A stretch of 20,594 nucleotides of DNA from Nemertoderma westbladi (Eukaryota > Xenacoelomorpha > Nemertodermatida > Nemertodermatidae): the NCBI GenBank assembly GCA_032718475.1, contig JAUCBJ010001085.1:1-20594 (forward strand), given 5' to 3'. Shown in pieces: positions 1 through 8,702 of this stretch. Position numbers and translations under genes: made by a program. Under the pieces are notes generated by a model. That model ran no database searches and was not told the origin of the DNA. It saw nothing but the letters and a program-made list of their open reading frames with translations. Every line of letters starts with the position of its first letter. Positions within the stretch are counted from its first letter, which is position 1.

Positions 1-253
1 ATGGCCGCGATATGGAGGGTGCGTGAAGAATGGCCGCGATATGGAGGGTGCGTGAAGAATGGCCGCGATATGGAGGGTGCGTGAAGAATGGCCGCGATAT
101 GGAGGGTGCGTGAAGAATGGCCGCGATATGGAGGGTGCGTGAAGAATGGCCGCGATATGGAGGGTGCGTGAAGAATGGCCGCGATATGGAGGGTGCGTGA
201 AGAATGGCCGCGATATGGAGGGTGCGTGAAGAATGGCCGCGATATGGAGGGTG
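1..253. repeat. 29-bp minisatellite, about 8.7 copies
   Basis: A head-to-tail array with an exact 29-base period starts at the first base. The unit begins ATGGCCGCGATATGGAGGGT and ends GCGTGAAGA. The visible copies look identical and the last is cut after 21 bases at 253. Because 29 is not a multiple of three and each unit contains TGA, no frame stays open through it, so it is non-coding. The array probably extends beyond the left edge. Confidence 0.95.
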
Positions 254-799
254 TAATTTCGCAAAACAAGTATTTTTATAAACGCTTATATAAAAAAGTT
301 AAAGGGAAAATATAAACAAACTTATGGCTCCGTCTTAACAGCGGTGGTAAGTTGTACAAGTTGAGTTTCAAATTTTAAGCAATATGATAAAGATTTGTAG
401 AAAAATATGGGGCGGAGGTCCGTGTCATCAGAAAATGACACTAAATTACGGTTCATGGTGGTATCACGACATTCTTATTAATGTTGTTAACGATATTTCA
501 ACAATTTTAGGCGAAAATGGGAACAAATGTGAAAACCGCGGCTAGTGAGAATTCGTGAGAAACTTTTCTTTGGGATTGTGACATTGGGATTAACGGGAGA
601 TAAAAAGGCAATAATGGGAGGTGAAAACTGAAAATGTAATTTTGTGAGATAATATTATTATGTTAAACAAATAAAATAGCTTCTTCCCATATAACCCTTC
701 GATTGCTGTTGTATGCAGAAGTGAAAATCCCAATCGCGAAGCTCGCCGTTCTGGAGAACTATTAATTATTGGACTAAATACTAATAGGTTGATACTTAC
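254..799. other. AT-rich non-coding stretch, probably Flower intron 3
   Basis: I see no convincing coding exon here on either strand. It follows the perfect minus-strand splice donor at 799, so it should be intronic. The missing last part of the Flower protein (two further membrane segments and tail) was searched for here and not found. That exon is probably left of the window. Confidence 0.5.
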
Positions 800-931
800 G
801 ACAAATATACGACAGATTTAATTAAAGCTGGTCGTTTTCTCGAATCAATATAATGTTGCAGTTGATCCAAACCGTCGAACAAGCGACTAAATATCGGCGC
901 TTCCATTATCAGCACAAACGCGCCCCCAATC
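800..931 (-). CDS. CACFD1: Flower exon 3 (132 bp)
   Basis: The acceptor is GTTTTACAG (AG at 933-932) and the donor is TGTC|GTAAGT (GT at 799-798). It encodes the G-G-A-F-V-L-I-M-E-A-P membrane segment with the conserved glutamate, then an amphipathic loop and the start of the next hydrophobic segment. This is the most diagnostic piece of the Flower assignment. Confidence 0.82.
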
Positions 932-2270
932 CTGTAAAACACGAATACGAATATTGGTGAGGCTTGTGATTACCAAATAGGCGTACCTAGTGTGGGTGAG
1001 GCAGCATCCATGCCACGCAACACGTTAGGAGAGCGAGAAGTTTATAGAAATTCTCCAAGCGACATTGGCGAGTTTCCCAGCTTAGCAAAGGTTATCAAAT
1101 ACGATCCATACTTTGTATTTCTCAAAGAAATTCGGATATTATAAACCCATGAAAAGTATATTACACATGCAAAACAAAGGATAATAGCTTTAGCCGATTA
1201 AGCATAACTAGCATATTTATTTGATTTTTTAATTCCTTCTTGTACCGGGTACTGTTACAATTTATGTGACTGCAGGACTGTGCAATGTCTAGTTTACTTA
1301 TCTGGATTGGATTTATATGGCGACACACAATACTGTTTTTAGATCCGCTAGGGAGATCTCTAGTGCTCTAGTATTCACTCCGTTGAAGTTGTTGGTGTTG
1401 TTAAATTCCAGTTTATAAGTCTTCATACGGCGCAGTGGTGAAGTTGGTTGAGCGGGGAGACTTGGAATCTCTAGGTAACGTGTTCAATTCCCCCTTTTCG
1501 GTGAATTTTTTGGTAGTAAGCCATTCAAGACAGTTCATGCGTTAGTAGATGCGGACCTTTGCGCGATTTCGCGCTTGTTATTATTGAACTTACATTATTA
1601 TCAATCCGGAAGCGAAACAAAGCGGAGTAAATGTAACACATCTCCAAAGTCCGAAGCAGATAGCTACTGCAATATAAAAAAACAAACAACACTAAATACT
1701 GATACTGAAATATAATTTGTATACATAATTTCAATTTCTACATTTTCCTCAATCAGTCAATTTTCTATCTCATTGGTTAATAAAAGTACCAGGTCGCAGC
1801 CGCAGGTGTGTTAGATATTGCAATTTATTGAAATTTATGTAATAGTAGGCAGGCCTATTATTATTACTAGGAAAGAAAAAATATTTACATTTAAATCTAC
1901 ATGATCTACAGAGACCTAGCTACGGTATCGGGATCTGCTATAAGCTGATAACCGGTAGCTGGGTAGCCTATACAGCTATACCCGTGGTACCGGTATAGCT
2001 TAACCGTGCAACCGTGACAGCCATATAAGGCTATATGTATAGATATTAATAATAATGTACCGGTATATATAATATAGGCCTATATATATATATAGAGTGT
2101 CCCTGAGTGAACGAACTGCAAATAGTGCAAAAGCTGAAAAATTTACAGCGACAAAGCAACTTACGGATTCCAGTTAAACAACAGACACATTTAATTAACA
2201 ACTTCATCCACCAAGACACTTCATCCTGAGGGGAAGGTAGAACCCCTCCGCTCCCTTCTCCTCCATCCAT
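800..2270 (-). CDS. CACFD1: Flower / CACFD1 homolog, 5' part (3 exons, incomplete at left)
   Basis: This is a homolog of Flower, a small multi-pass synaptic-vesicle and plasma-membrane protein linked in flies and mammals to calcium entry, vesicle endocytosis and cell competition. The coding sequence is the join of 2270-2165, 1666-1594 and 931-800 on the minus strand. Phases fit exactly: exon 1 leaves one base (C), exon 2 adds TA to give Leu and leaves AT, and exon 3 supplies G to give Met. The joined product is 103 residues plus a split Ser. It has a short Gly/Ser N-terminus, the family's D-E-V-S-W-W entry motif, two membrane segments (about 24-50 and 54-75), and the conserved acidic M-E-A-P motif with Glu70 in the second segment. 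After that comes the cytosolic loop (FSRLFDGLDQL...) and the start of the third segment. Known homologs are about 170-200 residues, so roughly the last 40% is missing at the left edge. Confidence 0.8.
932..1593. other. Flower intron 2
   Basis: This 662-base intron contains one tRNA-like element (1429-1500, plus strand). A 44-codon plus-strand frame at about 1010-1143 has no recognisable similarity and lies inside the intron, so it was not called. Confidence 0.7.
1429..1500 (+). repeat. tRNA-like sequence (degenerate tRNA or SINE head)
   Basis: A perfect Pol III A box (TGGTGAAGTTGG, 1436-1447) is followed 34 bases later by a perfect B box core (GTTCAATTC, 1482-1490). A possible anticodon stem-loop (GGAGA / TCTCT around CTTGGAA) lies between them and would read TGG. 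The T-arm and acceptor stems do not pair well, so this is better read as a tRNA-derived SINE head or tRNA relic than as a working tRNA. It is antisense to the Flower gene. Confidence 0.5.
1594..1666 (-). CDS. CACFD1: Flower exon 2 (73 bp)
   Basis: The exon lies between an acceptor TATATTGCAG and a donor AAT|GTAAGT. It encodes AICFGLWRCVTFTPLCFASG followed by LII, which is the end of the first membrane helix, the short loop and the start of the second helix. The two-base overhang at each end fits both neighbouring exons. Confidence 0.8.
1667..2164. other. Flower intron 1
   Basis: A 498-base AT-rich intron. It is notable only for a cluster of short palindromes (ACCGGT at about 1954, 1992 and 2060; AGGCCT at about 1852 and 2076) and TA-rich runs. 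Confidence 0.7.
2165..2270 (-). CDS. CACFD1: Flower exon 1 (coding part)
   Basis: There are 35 codons plus one base, ending at a consensus donor (ATCC|GTAAGT; GT at 2164-2163). I chose the ATG at 2270 because the product then matches the short N-terminus of the family. The frame is also open upstream to another ATG at 2348, which would add 26 residues. Those residues do not look like Flower and are probably 5' UTR. Confidence 0.72.
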
Positions 2271-2348
2271 AACACATAAAGAAATAACTCGTCTTGCAGT
2301 TGATATAGAATACGCTCTACTGCTGTACTGCTCAATGGGTAGACTCAC

Positions 2349-3470
2349 TCAGCTGCTCAGGTGGTCAGGCCTAACAGTATAAGCCAGCAGAGATATGAAA
2401 CGTTGAATACCGGTATCAGTATCACTGTACCAAGGTCAGAAGGTACCGGTAGTTTGTTGTTTATATGTTGTCAATCGTCTAACTGCAAACTGCGTATCAT
2501 GTTGCTGAGCTACCGTAATGCGCAGAGCACATGTGACATGTACTGTACATTTACATATCAGTCAGTCAGTACTGTATAGCAGTACTGCAGTAAACTGGTA
2601 TAGTTAGTTTACAGCAGTACAATCAATGTAGGCCTAGTGCAGTAGTGTTGTAGTGGCTAGTACTAACAGGGTAATAGTACGTAGTGCAGCCATAACTAAA
2701 GAGCATCAGCTGTGTGTGTGCCACGTGATATGTCTCAGTTAGTTGCTGTACGGAAATACAGCAGCTAACTGTCACCTTTCTTTAAACTGACAACAACATA
2801 AATTGTTTACTGTGGGTAAATCAAAATACAGTGGTACCGAACTACACGTTCGTGGGGTATTCACGAGGGCTATAAATTATAACTTACTGTACAGTAGTAT
2901 AGACAGTACCAACTGAGACAGACCCACATATTATCAACCATTGTCTTAGTCGTCCTCTAGAGGATACTGGACTACTGGATATAACTCCTGAGCCCACCAC
3001 GCAACTTGATGGAACCATGACCTACTATATCCACAACTCCCATCTCGGCGAATTAATATTTCGCCTCAAAGTTAAATTATCCATGAAGAGAAAGGAACAG
3101 GTTGAGGTTACTGTGACGAATACAATAAATGAAAGACAATAGAATAGGTTATAGTTATATTTTTGGGAGTCAGCTGTTATTTCCGTCGCGGAAGTGGGTT
3201 GAATTTTGGTTGCATCGAAAGGCGCACTCAAAGACATTTAACCCTCTGGTGGCAGCCTAATGAATACCAGACGGGGGGGGGGGACTTCGGTAACAAACTA
3301 ACCAACTGTGACAACTATGTTATACACGAGGTCCTGACTCTGACACAGGTAGGCCCTACTGTACTTATCTGGAAAGCAGAAACTAAAATTATGTGTTCCA
3401 TCGTGTCCGTTATACCGTAATTCCAAATCAAGGTTTAATTATTGTGTGAATAATTGAACCCAGCCCTCAC
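2349..3470. other. Intergenic region upstream of Flower
   Basis: No gene is recognised. It contains many short self-complementary words (GTACCGGTA, ACTGCAGT, TACTGTAC) and an 11-base G run at about 3273. The small open frames here have no recognisable domain and no matching splice context. Confidence 0.5.
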
Positions 3471-3527
3471 TAGCCCATATGTACAATAGGATCGAAACGT
3501 GACAGTTTAGCTAACCAGTAGCTCCGA

Positions 3528-3600
3528 CCAATCAGTGACGATCTACGGCCATCAGCATTCAGACGTTTAGATCCCGATTTGCATATGTCGGGTATAAAAA
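3528..3600 (+). promoter_or_regulatory. Core-promoter-like CCAAT + TATA pair
   Basis: A CCAAT box (GACCAATCAG, core 3528-3532) is followed 61 bases downstream by a strong TATA box (GGTATAAAAAGC, core 3593-3600). This is the spacing expected of a Pol II promoter firing to the right, with a start near 3625. No plus-strand coding exon follows, and the PIGX gene converges on it. It could belong to a decayed solo LTR or to a non-coding transcript. Confidence 0.4.
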
Positions 3601-4046
3601 GCGATGTTTCGTCACTTTCTTTTTCACACCCTCTGCCTGCGAAAGCCCCTTTTATATTTTTAGCGGCAATTTTATTTGTAATTAATATTTCTGCAATTAA
3701 TTTCTGTAATAATTTCTGAACCTTGTGCACTTAATAATCTACTTATTGATAATAATGATATAATATACTGAGTAGTTCCGGAAGTTCACTTCAGATTCTC
3801 AAGGTTTTTCTCAACTTCCTACATACAGTCCAATTCAACTCTTAATAGGTGTCGAATAGCCCGCTCTCACTTCACCACCCGACGGACGGATCACCTGCTC
3901 TCTCTCTCTCTCTCTCACTTGCGCCGTTCCTCACAATTGCTGTATGTCCAGAGTCCTTCTCTGGTTTGTAAAATTAAATTCGACTTTATAATATAAAATA
4001 AATATTAGTTGCATGATAAGAGTGAATATTATAGTAAACGATAAAA
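3601..4046. other. Region 3' of PIGX
   Basis: On the PIGX (minus) strand this is its 3' flank and UTR. It carries a (CT)n microsatellite at about 3898-3917. A TATAAA variant on the minus strand at about 3984, some 60 bases past the stop codon, is a possible weak poly(A) signal. No canonical AATAAA was seen close to the stop. Confidence 0.4.
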
Positions 4047-4289
4047 TTATATTTCTAATTCACGAGGATTACATAAGAAATATAAAATAAAACAGCACCC
4101 AAGCATAGTAACGAACACGGTAACTACAGCAACGAAAATGAAATGGTCCGAGTTTCCCACAGGGAGGGCTATCGTTACCGGGTTAGCCGACTTCACCGAA
4201 TCGAGTTTGTTCCACCAGCAGCGAGAAGATGAATCTTCTGGACACGGAGTGTACAGAATATATTGGAAGTAGGAACAAAGAATATCGGC
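4047..4289 (-). CDS. PIGX: PIGX exon 3 (terminal)
   Basis: The acceptor is ACTAATTTCAG|GCC (AG at 4291-4290), and the frame runs to TAA at 4049-4047. It encodes the C-P-E-D...C-W-W-N-K-L segment, the ALPVG motif, the single transmembrane helix and a short tail (CNPRELEI). It is in the same phase as the end of exon 2. No start codon precedes it. Confidence 0.85.
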   Translation of the reverse strand, partial: ADILCSYFQYILYTPCPEDSSSRCWWNKLDSVKSANPVTIALPVGNSDHFIFVAVVTVFVTMLGCCFILYFLCNPRELEI

Positions 4290-7200
4290 CTGAAATTAGT
4301 AAATTATTGATGTAATATTAACAGATTTATATTAAAAAGAGAGCAATTAATAAACATAGTGAGGTCTATGAGCAGCACGTGAGAAAAGCAGCGAGTTAAT
4401 GGATGTCTTGGTAAAATTTACTTTGCTTCACCAGCATTATTGTGGCGAAGGAGTTACTCCCCAAGCTGGAGGACCCGACTTCGATTCGTCAACCTTGTTG
4501 GCATTTAGAACGGCGGACTTCCCATAAAGTTTCAGTTAACACTAAGAGTAAAGAGATGGGAACATTCGGGCCTGCGATTGTCGCATTTCTCGTTTACCAT
4601 AACTATTTTATTATTAAAATTTTTTTTATAACTGTTTTATAAGAATCTTACCTCGAATGATAAGTTTATTTCGCGAAAAATAACAAATTGTTTATATTTT
4701 CAATTTAATATCCCTAATTATGTATAATTACAAAAACCTTGATAACTCAGCTTGCCAACGAGACCTTGTTACTTTACACCATCTCCCTTGTAACAACCAT
4801 TTTTAGGGGGCCGGAGCACCCACCCCCCCCCCCTCCCCGCTTTTTTTTTTCAAATTTCAATAATATGCTACGAAATTTGGTATGATGATAGTTCGACAAT
4901 CTTTCTTACTGCTGGCAGAGCCGGATTTTTCAATTTTTGAGTATTTCGATACAACAAACCGTTAAAAATCGTCTATTTCGCAATATTTAATCACCTCCGT
5001 AGACTTTATTTTTCGTCTTTGGAATGAATGGCCCATGAATGGGCCTTCATCTGCAGATTCAGAATCAGAAAACTAAATATAATAACTTAAATTTCACCAA
5101 TAACTTCAGGAGATATTATCGAAATTCAAAGGTATATACATTTTGACACGTAAATCGATATAATTCTAACGTTTTTTTTTTACTCAATTCTAGAATATTA
5201 ATTACGCATAATGAAGAAACGTGCAGTTTTAAACCCTCAGCTAAATAATAATTAATATTCTAGAATATTAATTACGCATAATGAAGAAACGTACAGTTTT
5301 AAACCCTCAGCTAAATAATAATTAATATTCTAGAATAAAGACAAAAAACATTAGAATTATGGCGATTTACATCTCAAAATAACACATTAGTATTATGATA
5401 ATATCTTTACCAATTTTTGGTTAAATTTAAAACGGTTTTCTGATTCGGAATCTGCAGATGAATGCGGTTCTAATGATATCCAGATTACATTCCAAAGTCG
5501 AAAAATAAAGTCTACAGAGGTGCTTAAACATTGCTAAATAGACATTTTTTATGGACTTGTTGTATGGAAATAACTGAGAAATTGAAAAATCCGGCCAGGC
5601 CAGCATAGCAGTACGAAAAGGTATCAATCAATCATCATACCAAATTTCATAGCAGTTTATTGAAATTTAAAAAAAATAGGGGGGGGGGGGGGGGGGGAGG
5701 GGCTCCGACCCCCTAAAAATGGTTGTAGTATTAAGTGAGATGGTGTACTTGTTGAATCGGAATTCTAGTAACAAACACACAGATATTTAACCGAAATCGA
5801 ATTCCCCCAAAATCCCCATGTCCGCGTGTCGTTCCCTTAGAACATTATTATTATATTTTGACAGACAGACCGACACATACGGCTATTTGAGCGAGAAGAT
5901 TTGAACTTGAAATGCGTTATCTAGAGTTCATTTATTTTTGGTCTATTAAGTAAGGTAAGCTTTTTCAGCCGGATGAAATTGAGGAATTTTTACAGTAGAG
6001 ACTCATGGTAACAGTACGTGCTGAATCTATCTTACCCTATTGCAAAATTTTGAATTACAATTTTTAACTCAGTCAACTTATCGTTTTTGCTATTAAATAT
6101 GAAACATTTAATTTATTAAAAATCGTTGTTAAATACTTTATTAATAGCTTAGAACGGAATTCATAGTGTTACATAATGACGTTCCATGACCAGATTTTTA
6201 ACAGTACCAACAAATCACTATAAGGTTTAGGAAAAACTGCGGTGTAACTGGTACAATATCGCCGGATACTTTTTTTTTTATAAACGCTTGTAGCTAATTA
6301 ATGAAAGCGAAATTAAAAATTCTGCTTCACCAATTAAGGAGGAGGGAGGTGAAACTATCTCTGTTTAAGATTTCATGCAATCTCATCAGGATTTGTATAA
6401 ATATTTGGGTGATGGGGTATTTCGCCTACGACACCATTTTTTCGGGGCCTAGCGATGGTGTAATAAGAACATTTACCTTTGAACATCGAATACCAATAGT
6501 TGGGAATTCTAGAAGTAATTCTTCTGGTACGGCACCGGTCGACGGATTGTGGTATCTTATGTGTATGGGCAGGTTGATATCCACGGTAATACTATCGGCA
6601 CCACCGTACGATATCACATTCCCATAGACATAGACCACATTGGGTTTACTACTACTAGCTGAAGCCTCCATATCTGTTAAAGTAATTAATACTTATTAAT
6701 ATTTTTTGTATTTGTAACGTTAGTGCAGTGTGCAATGTGCATGCTGGCAGAATAGTAAAGGAGCAGGTTACAGAGGCGGATTAAATGAACCTAAACAATA
6801 AACGAACAACATCGGTTCACGATGGATGCAGCTCAGCTATTTCTTTCCTTTATCTAATTGAAACGCTAGAAAGAGTTACTTCATTGTAGAATGTAGTTAA
6901 TAACATTTATACTAATAGGAAAATATTTAGTTTTTGAAACTACTAGCTTACTAAACTGTACTCGTACTGTTCTATATAGTATCAATCAAGTATATTGTTG
7001 ATGTTTGCAATTTGAAGTCTATTAAAAATAAACCGACTAACCGAATTTACTATTTGAGTGGACCAGCGGACCGCCTAGTTTATACAACTCCGCGCATTCG
7101 TGGAGGTCCATAGAAACCCCAGCGGGAATCACTTCGATAAACGCAAGCTTGCAATCGCTATACATCGTTAGTTTATCGGGAGCCATGGCAACCGAAAGGA

Positions 7201-7369
7201 ATGTGTGCAAGTTGCGATGGAAACCCCGACCCTCCAGAGAGCGCTGAATGTTTACAGCGTTGATGTCGAGGCAGTTAAAGTAACTGAAGTTGCTACTTGT
7301 AGTCGTGGAGGAAAACAAATGGAGAAGCAGGCAAGTAAGCGAAACAAAATAACGTAATAGAACGGCCAT
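4047..7369 (-). CDS. PIGX: PIGX homolog, GPI mannosyltransferase I accessory subunit (3 exons, complete)
   Basis: PIGX is the ER membrane glycoprotein that stabilises PIGM, the enzyme adding the first mannose to GPI anchors. The coding sequence is the join of 7369-7051, 6673-6477 and 4289-4047 (759 bases, 252 residues; mammalian PIGX is about 250). Exon 1 leaves one base that joins AT of exon 2 to give Asn107. Exon 2 ends on a whole codon. Exon 3 is 81 codons including TAA. Visible are a signal peptide (1-21, MAVLLRYFVSLTCLLLHLFS), a sequon NFS (27-29), the family's GFHRNL (49-54) and IPAGVSMDLHE (81-91) motifs, the LPIHIRYHNP motif (141-150), a lumenal cysteine/tryptophan segment (C188, CWWNK 196-200), ALPVG (213-217), and one membrane segment (about 222-245) with a short cytosolic tail. 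That is a type I topology. Intron 2 (2187 bases) hosts a foldback element. BLCAP lies 452 bases upstream on the same strand. Confidence 0.88.
4290..4774. other. PIGX intron 2, 3' part
   Basis: AT-rich intronic sequence between the foldback element and exon 3. A 66-codon plus-strand frame at 4442-4642 has no recognisable similarity and was not called. Confidence 0.6.
4775..5747. mobile_element. Foldback-type element with ~430-bp inverted arms
   Basis: The left arm (about 4775-5205) and the reverse complement of the right arm (about 5320-5747) align along their length, by eye about 75-80% identical. The outer ends are TACACCATCTC / GAGATGGTGTA. Next inward come CAACCATTTTTAGGGGG and its complement, a C/G-rich homopolymer, then AAATTTGGTATGATGAT and its complement. 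The centre holds two tandem copies of a 77-base unit (TTCTAGAATATTAATTACGC...) from about 5187 to 5340. There is no transposase frame, so it is a non-autonomous foldback or long-TIR MITE. The flanks CTTGTTACTT (left) and CTTGTTGAAT (right) may be a decayed target duplication. It sits in PIGX intron 2. Confidence 0.8.
5187..5340. repeat. Two tandem 77-bp units at the centre of the foldback element
   Basis: TTCTAGAATATTAATTACGC followed by ATAATGAAGAAACGT(G/A)CAG and TTTAAACCCTCAGC occurs twice in a row, differing at one visible base. The near identity contrasts with the diverged arms, so the duplication is much younger than the inverted arms. Confidence 0.88.
5748..6476. other. PIGX intron 2, 5' part
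   Basis: No exon was found. The stretch 6205-6258 (ACAAATCACTATAAGG...) resembles 9075-9135 (ACAAATCACAATAAGG...) at roughly 75% and is probably a low-copy dispersed repeat. Confidence 0.5.
6477..6673 (-). CDS. PIGX: PIGX exon 2
   Basis: The acceptor is TTTAACAG|ATATGG (AG at 6675-6674) and the donor is AAAG|GTAAAT (GT at 6476-6475). The ATG two bases into the exon is internal, not a start. The exon encodes the beta-rich lumenal middle with the conserved L-P-x-H-x-R-Y-H-x-P motif. Confidence 0.85.
6674..7050. other. PIGX intron 1
   Basis: A 377-base AT-rich intron with GT (7050-7049) and AG (6675-6674) borders on the minus strand. Nothing else is recognised. Confidence 0.75.
7051..7369 (-). 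CDS. PIGX: PIGX exon 1
   Basis: It starts at ATG 7369, in a favourable GAAATGG context, directly in front of a clear signal peptide. It ends at the donor ATA|GTAAAT (GT at 7050-7049), with one base left over. The frame runs 13 bases past the donor to a TAG. Confidence 0.82.
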
Positions 7370-7821
7370 TTCAATCTCGATAGTTTTATAGGAAATATTG
7401 AATGTGACGCCGGAATATTGAATACGATTACGTATATTATTAATTACACGTCCCGAACCGTCTATATGCCTATGGCATATAAGTTGAAAAATAAGAAATA
7501 TATATATATATCCGATATCAGGATGAGGTATGCAGATGTTGTTAACTTGCTGTATTAAATGTCTTCATCAGTTTGTTATAATACTGTAATACTAATACAG
7601 CAATAGGCACATAAGTAACAACACCTGGATAAATCAAATCCTAACCGGCAAACAGCGTGGCTAAAAAACAGCGAGAAGGTTGGAAATATAGGCAATTGTA
7701 GTTTCAGTAGTTTACTAGTTAGACTCTCATATAGGCCTATAGGTACCGGTATTCGGTATATTATTTGTCGGTAACGGCACAGCAACCAAGTAACCTGAGA
7801 ATGCTGCAACGATGCCTGTCG
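7370..7821. other. BLCAP 3' flank and PIGX upstream region
   Basis: 452 bases separate the BLCAP stop codon from the PIGX start codon on the same strand. It must hold the BLCAP 3' UTR and the PIGX promoter. No clear TATA or canonical poly(A) signal is visible. The minus-strand frame at 7576-7809 is probably untranslated BLCAP tail. Confidence 0.45.
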
Positions 7822-8091
7822 TTATCCAGATAATGAATATGGGGAGGGATACGTATCGCTGTAGTTTGGTAACTGGCTGCAGGAATAAAATACGCACATA
7901 TCACCAACACAGTTGTAGCAAACGAGGATGATAGCAACGATAAATAATACAGCGCAAATTGTGCACGGTTTACGCTCCAAGAAGAAACTAATCAGGTAGA
8001 AACTCATAAACATGCTATGGTTAAACCAAAGTGCCGGATTCAAAGGTCGTGGAACAAACAACACAGGAAGCAACCATTGTAAGCAATACAT
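7822..8091 (-). CDS. BLCAP: BLCAP homolog (bladder cancer-associated protein family)
   Basis: This is an 89-residue homolog of BLCAP (mammalian form 87 residues), a small, very conserved membrane protein whose growth-suppressing role in mammals is not mechanistically settled. The N-terminal half is almost diagnostic: [11 protein letters not shown], then [13 protein letters not shown] and LERKPCTIC. Two hydrophobic segments (about 28-40 and 47-64) flank the ERKPC turn. The C-terminus (from about residue 67, [14 protein letters not shown]...) is diverged and Ser/Tyr/Pro-rich, as is usual for this family. The coding region is a single exon, as in vertebrates. The start is fixed by conservation from residue 1. 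In mammals codons 2, 5 and 15 are A-to-I edited; here residues 2 and 5 are Tyr and Gln, and residue 15 is already Arg (CGA). Confidence 0.93.
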   Translation of the reverse strand: MYCLQWLLPVLFVPRPLNPALWFNHSMFMSFYLISFFLERKPCTICAVLFIVAIILVCYNCVGDMCVFYSCSQLPNYSDTYPSPYSLSG

Positions 8092-8314
8092 TGTTCAATC
8101 CCAGTATTAAATCCACGATGATGTAAATATAAGTAAAGAAGTGTACCGGTACCGGTAGATGGTAGACATCAGTGGTATAGCACCAATTCCGTACGTTACC
8201 GGTACAAATACATACAACAGTACTGCAGTACTGCATGCAGTACAAGCTGTTTAAAAATCGTTAAAATTGAAATCAGTGAATCAGGAAGTTTGGCTTAGTA
8301 CACTGAATAGAGGC

Positions 8315-8440
8315 CAAGGCGACCTAAATTCAAAGTATAAATAATAAAGTAAAATATAATCTATAAAGTATAGATAAAATAAATAAAGTATAAATAAAAA
8401 GTATAGAGTAAAATAAATATAAAGTATAGAGGTCGCCTTG
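8315..8440. repeat. Small foldback: 11-bp arms around an AT-rich tandem core
   Basis: CAAGGCGACCT (8315-8325) and its exact reverse complement AGGTCGCCTTG (8430-8440) bracket about 100 bases of (AAAGTATAAATAAA)-like imperfect repeats. It may be a tiny MITE or a hairpin-forming microsatellite. Confidence 0.6.
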
Positions 8441-8702
8441 ATAGAGCAATACATGATAGAGGCCGTAGCTCTTGGAGGCCAGCATATACTGTAGTTAGTT
8501 AGTTGAGCTGAAGCAGCTCGTATATTTAACATTATTAATAAATCACAGTAAAAATTATACAATATTTCATTAAATATAAATAGTAAAAATAGCGATTTGT
8601 CAATAATCAATCGATATACAGTAGTAAGATATACGAAAAATATATATATGTACAATAATTCAGTATTTAGTTGAATAAATAGATTTATTGTTAAAATTTA
8701 CA

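Noticed and set aside
1-253. CRISPR-like array
   Set aside because: The 29-bp units are directly adjacent without spacers, and the genome is eukaryotic.
1010-1143. Plus-strand 44-codon frame (MPRNTLGEREVYRN...) that looks mildly protein-like
   Set aside because: It lies inside Flower intron 2 on the opposite strand, has no recognisable similarity and no paired splice signals.
1429-1500. Functional tRNA-Pro (TGG)
   Set aside because: The Pol III boxes are good, but the acceptor and T-stems do not pair.
3025-3237. Minus-strand 70-codon frame with a hydrophobic stretch, considered as the missing PIGX membrane exon
   Set aside because: The true terminal exon is at 4289-4047 with all family motifs and correct phase.
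3470-3730. Minus-strand 86-codon frame
   Set aside because: It reads antisense through a CCAAT/TATA promoter-like segment and shows no domain.
6301-6627. Plus-strand 108-codon frame
   Set aside because: It is the antisense shadow of PIGX exon 2.
8021-8245. Minus-strand 74-codon frame overlapping the BLCAP start
   Set aside because: It is another frame of the BLCAP 5' region with no conservation signal.
8281-8655. Minus-strand 124-codon frame rich in Tyr, Leu, Phe and Ile
   Set aside because: It is the translation of an AT-rich tandem repeat and lacks any domain.
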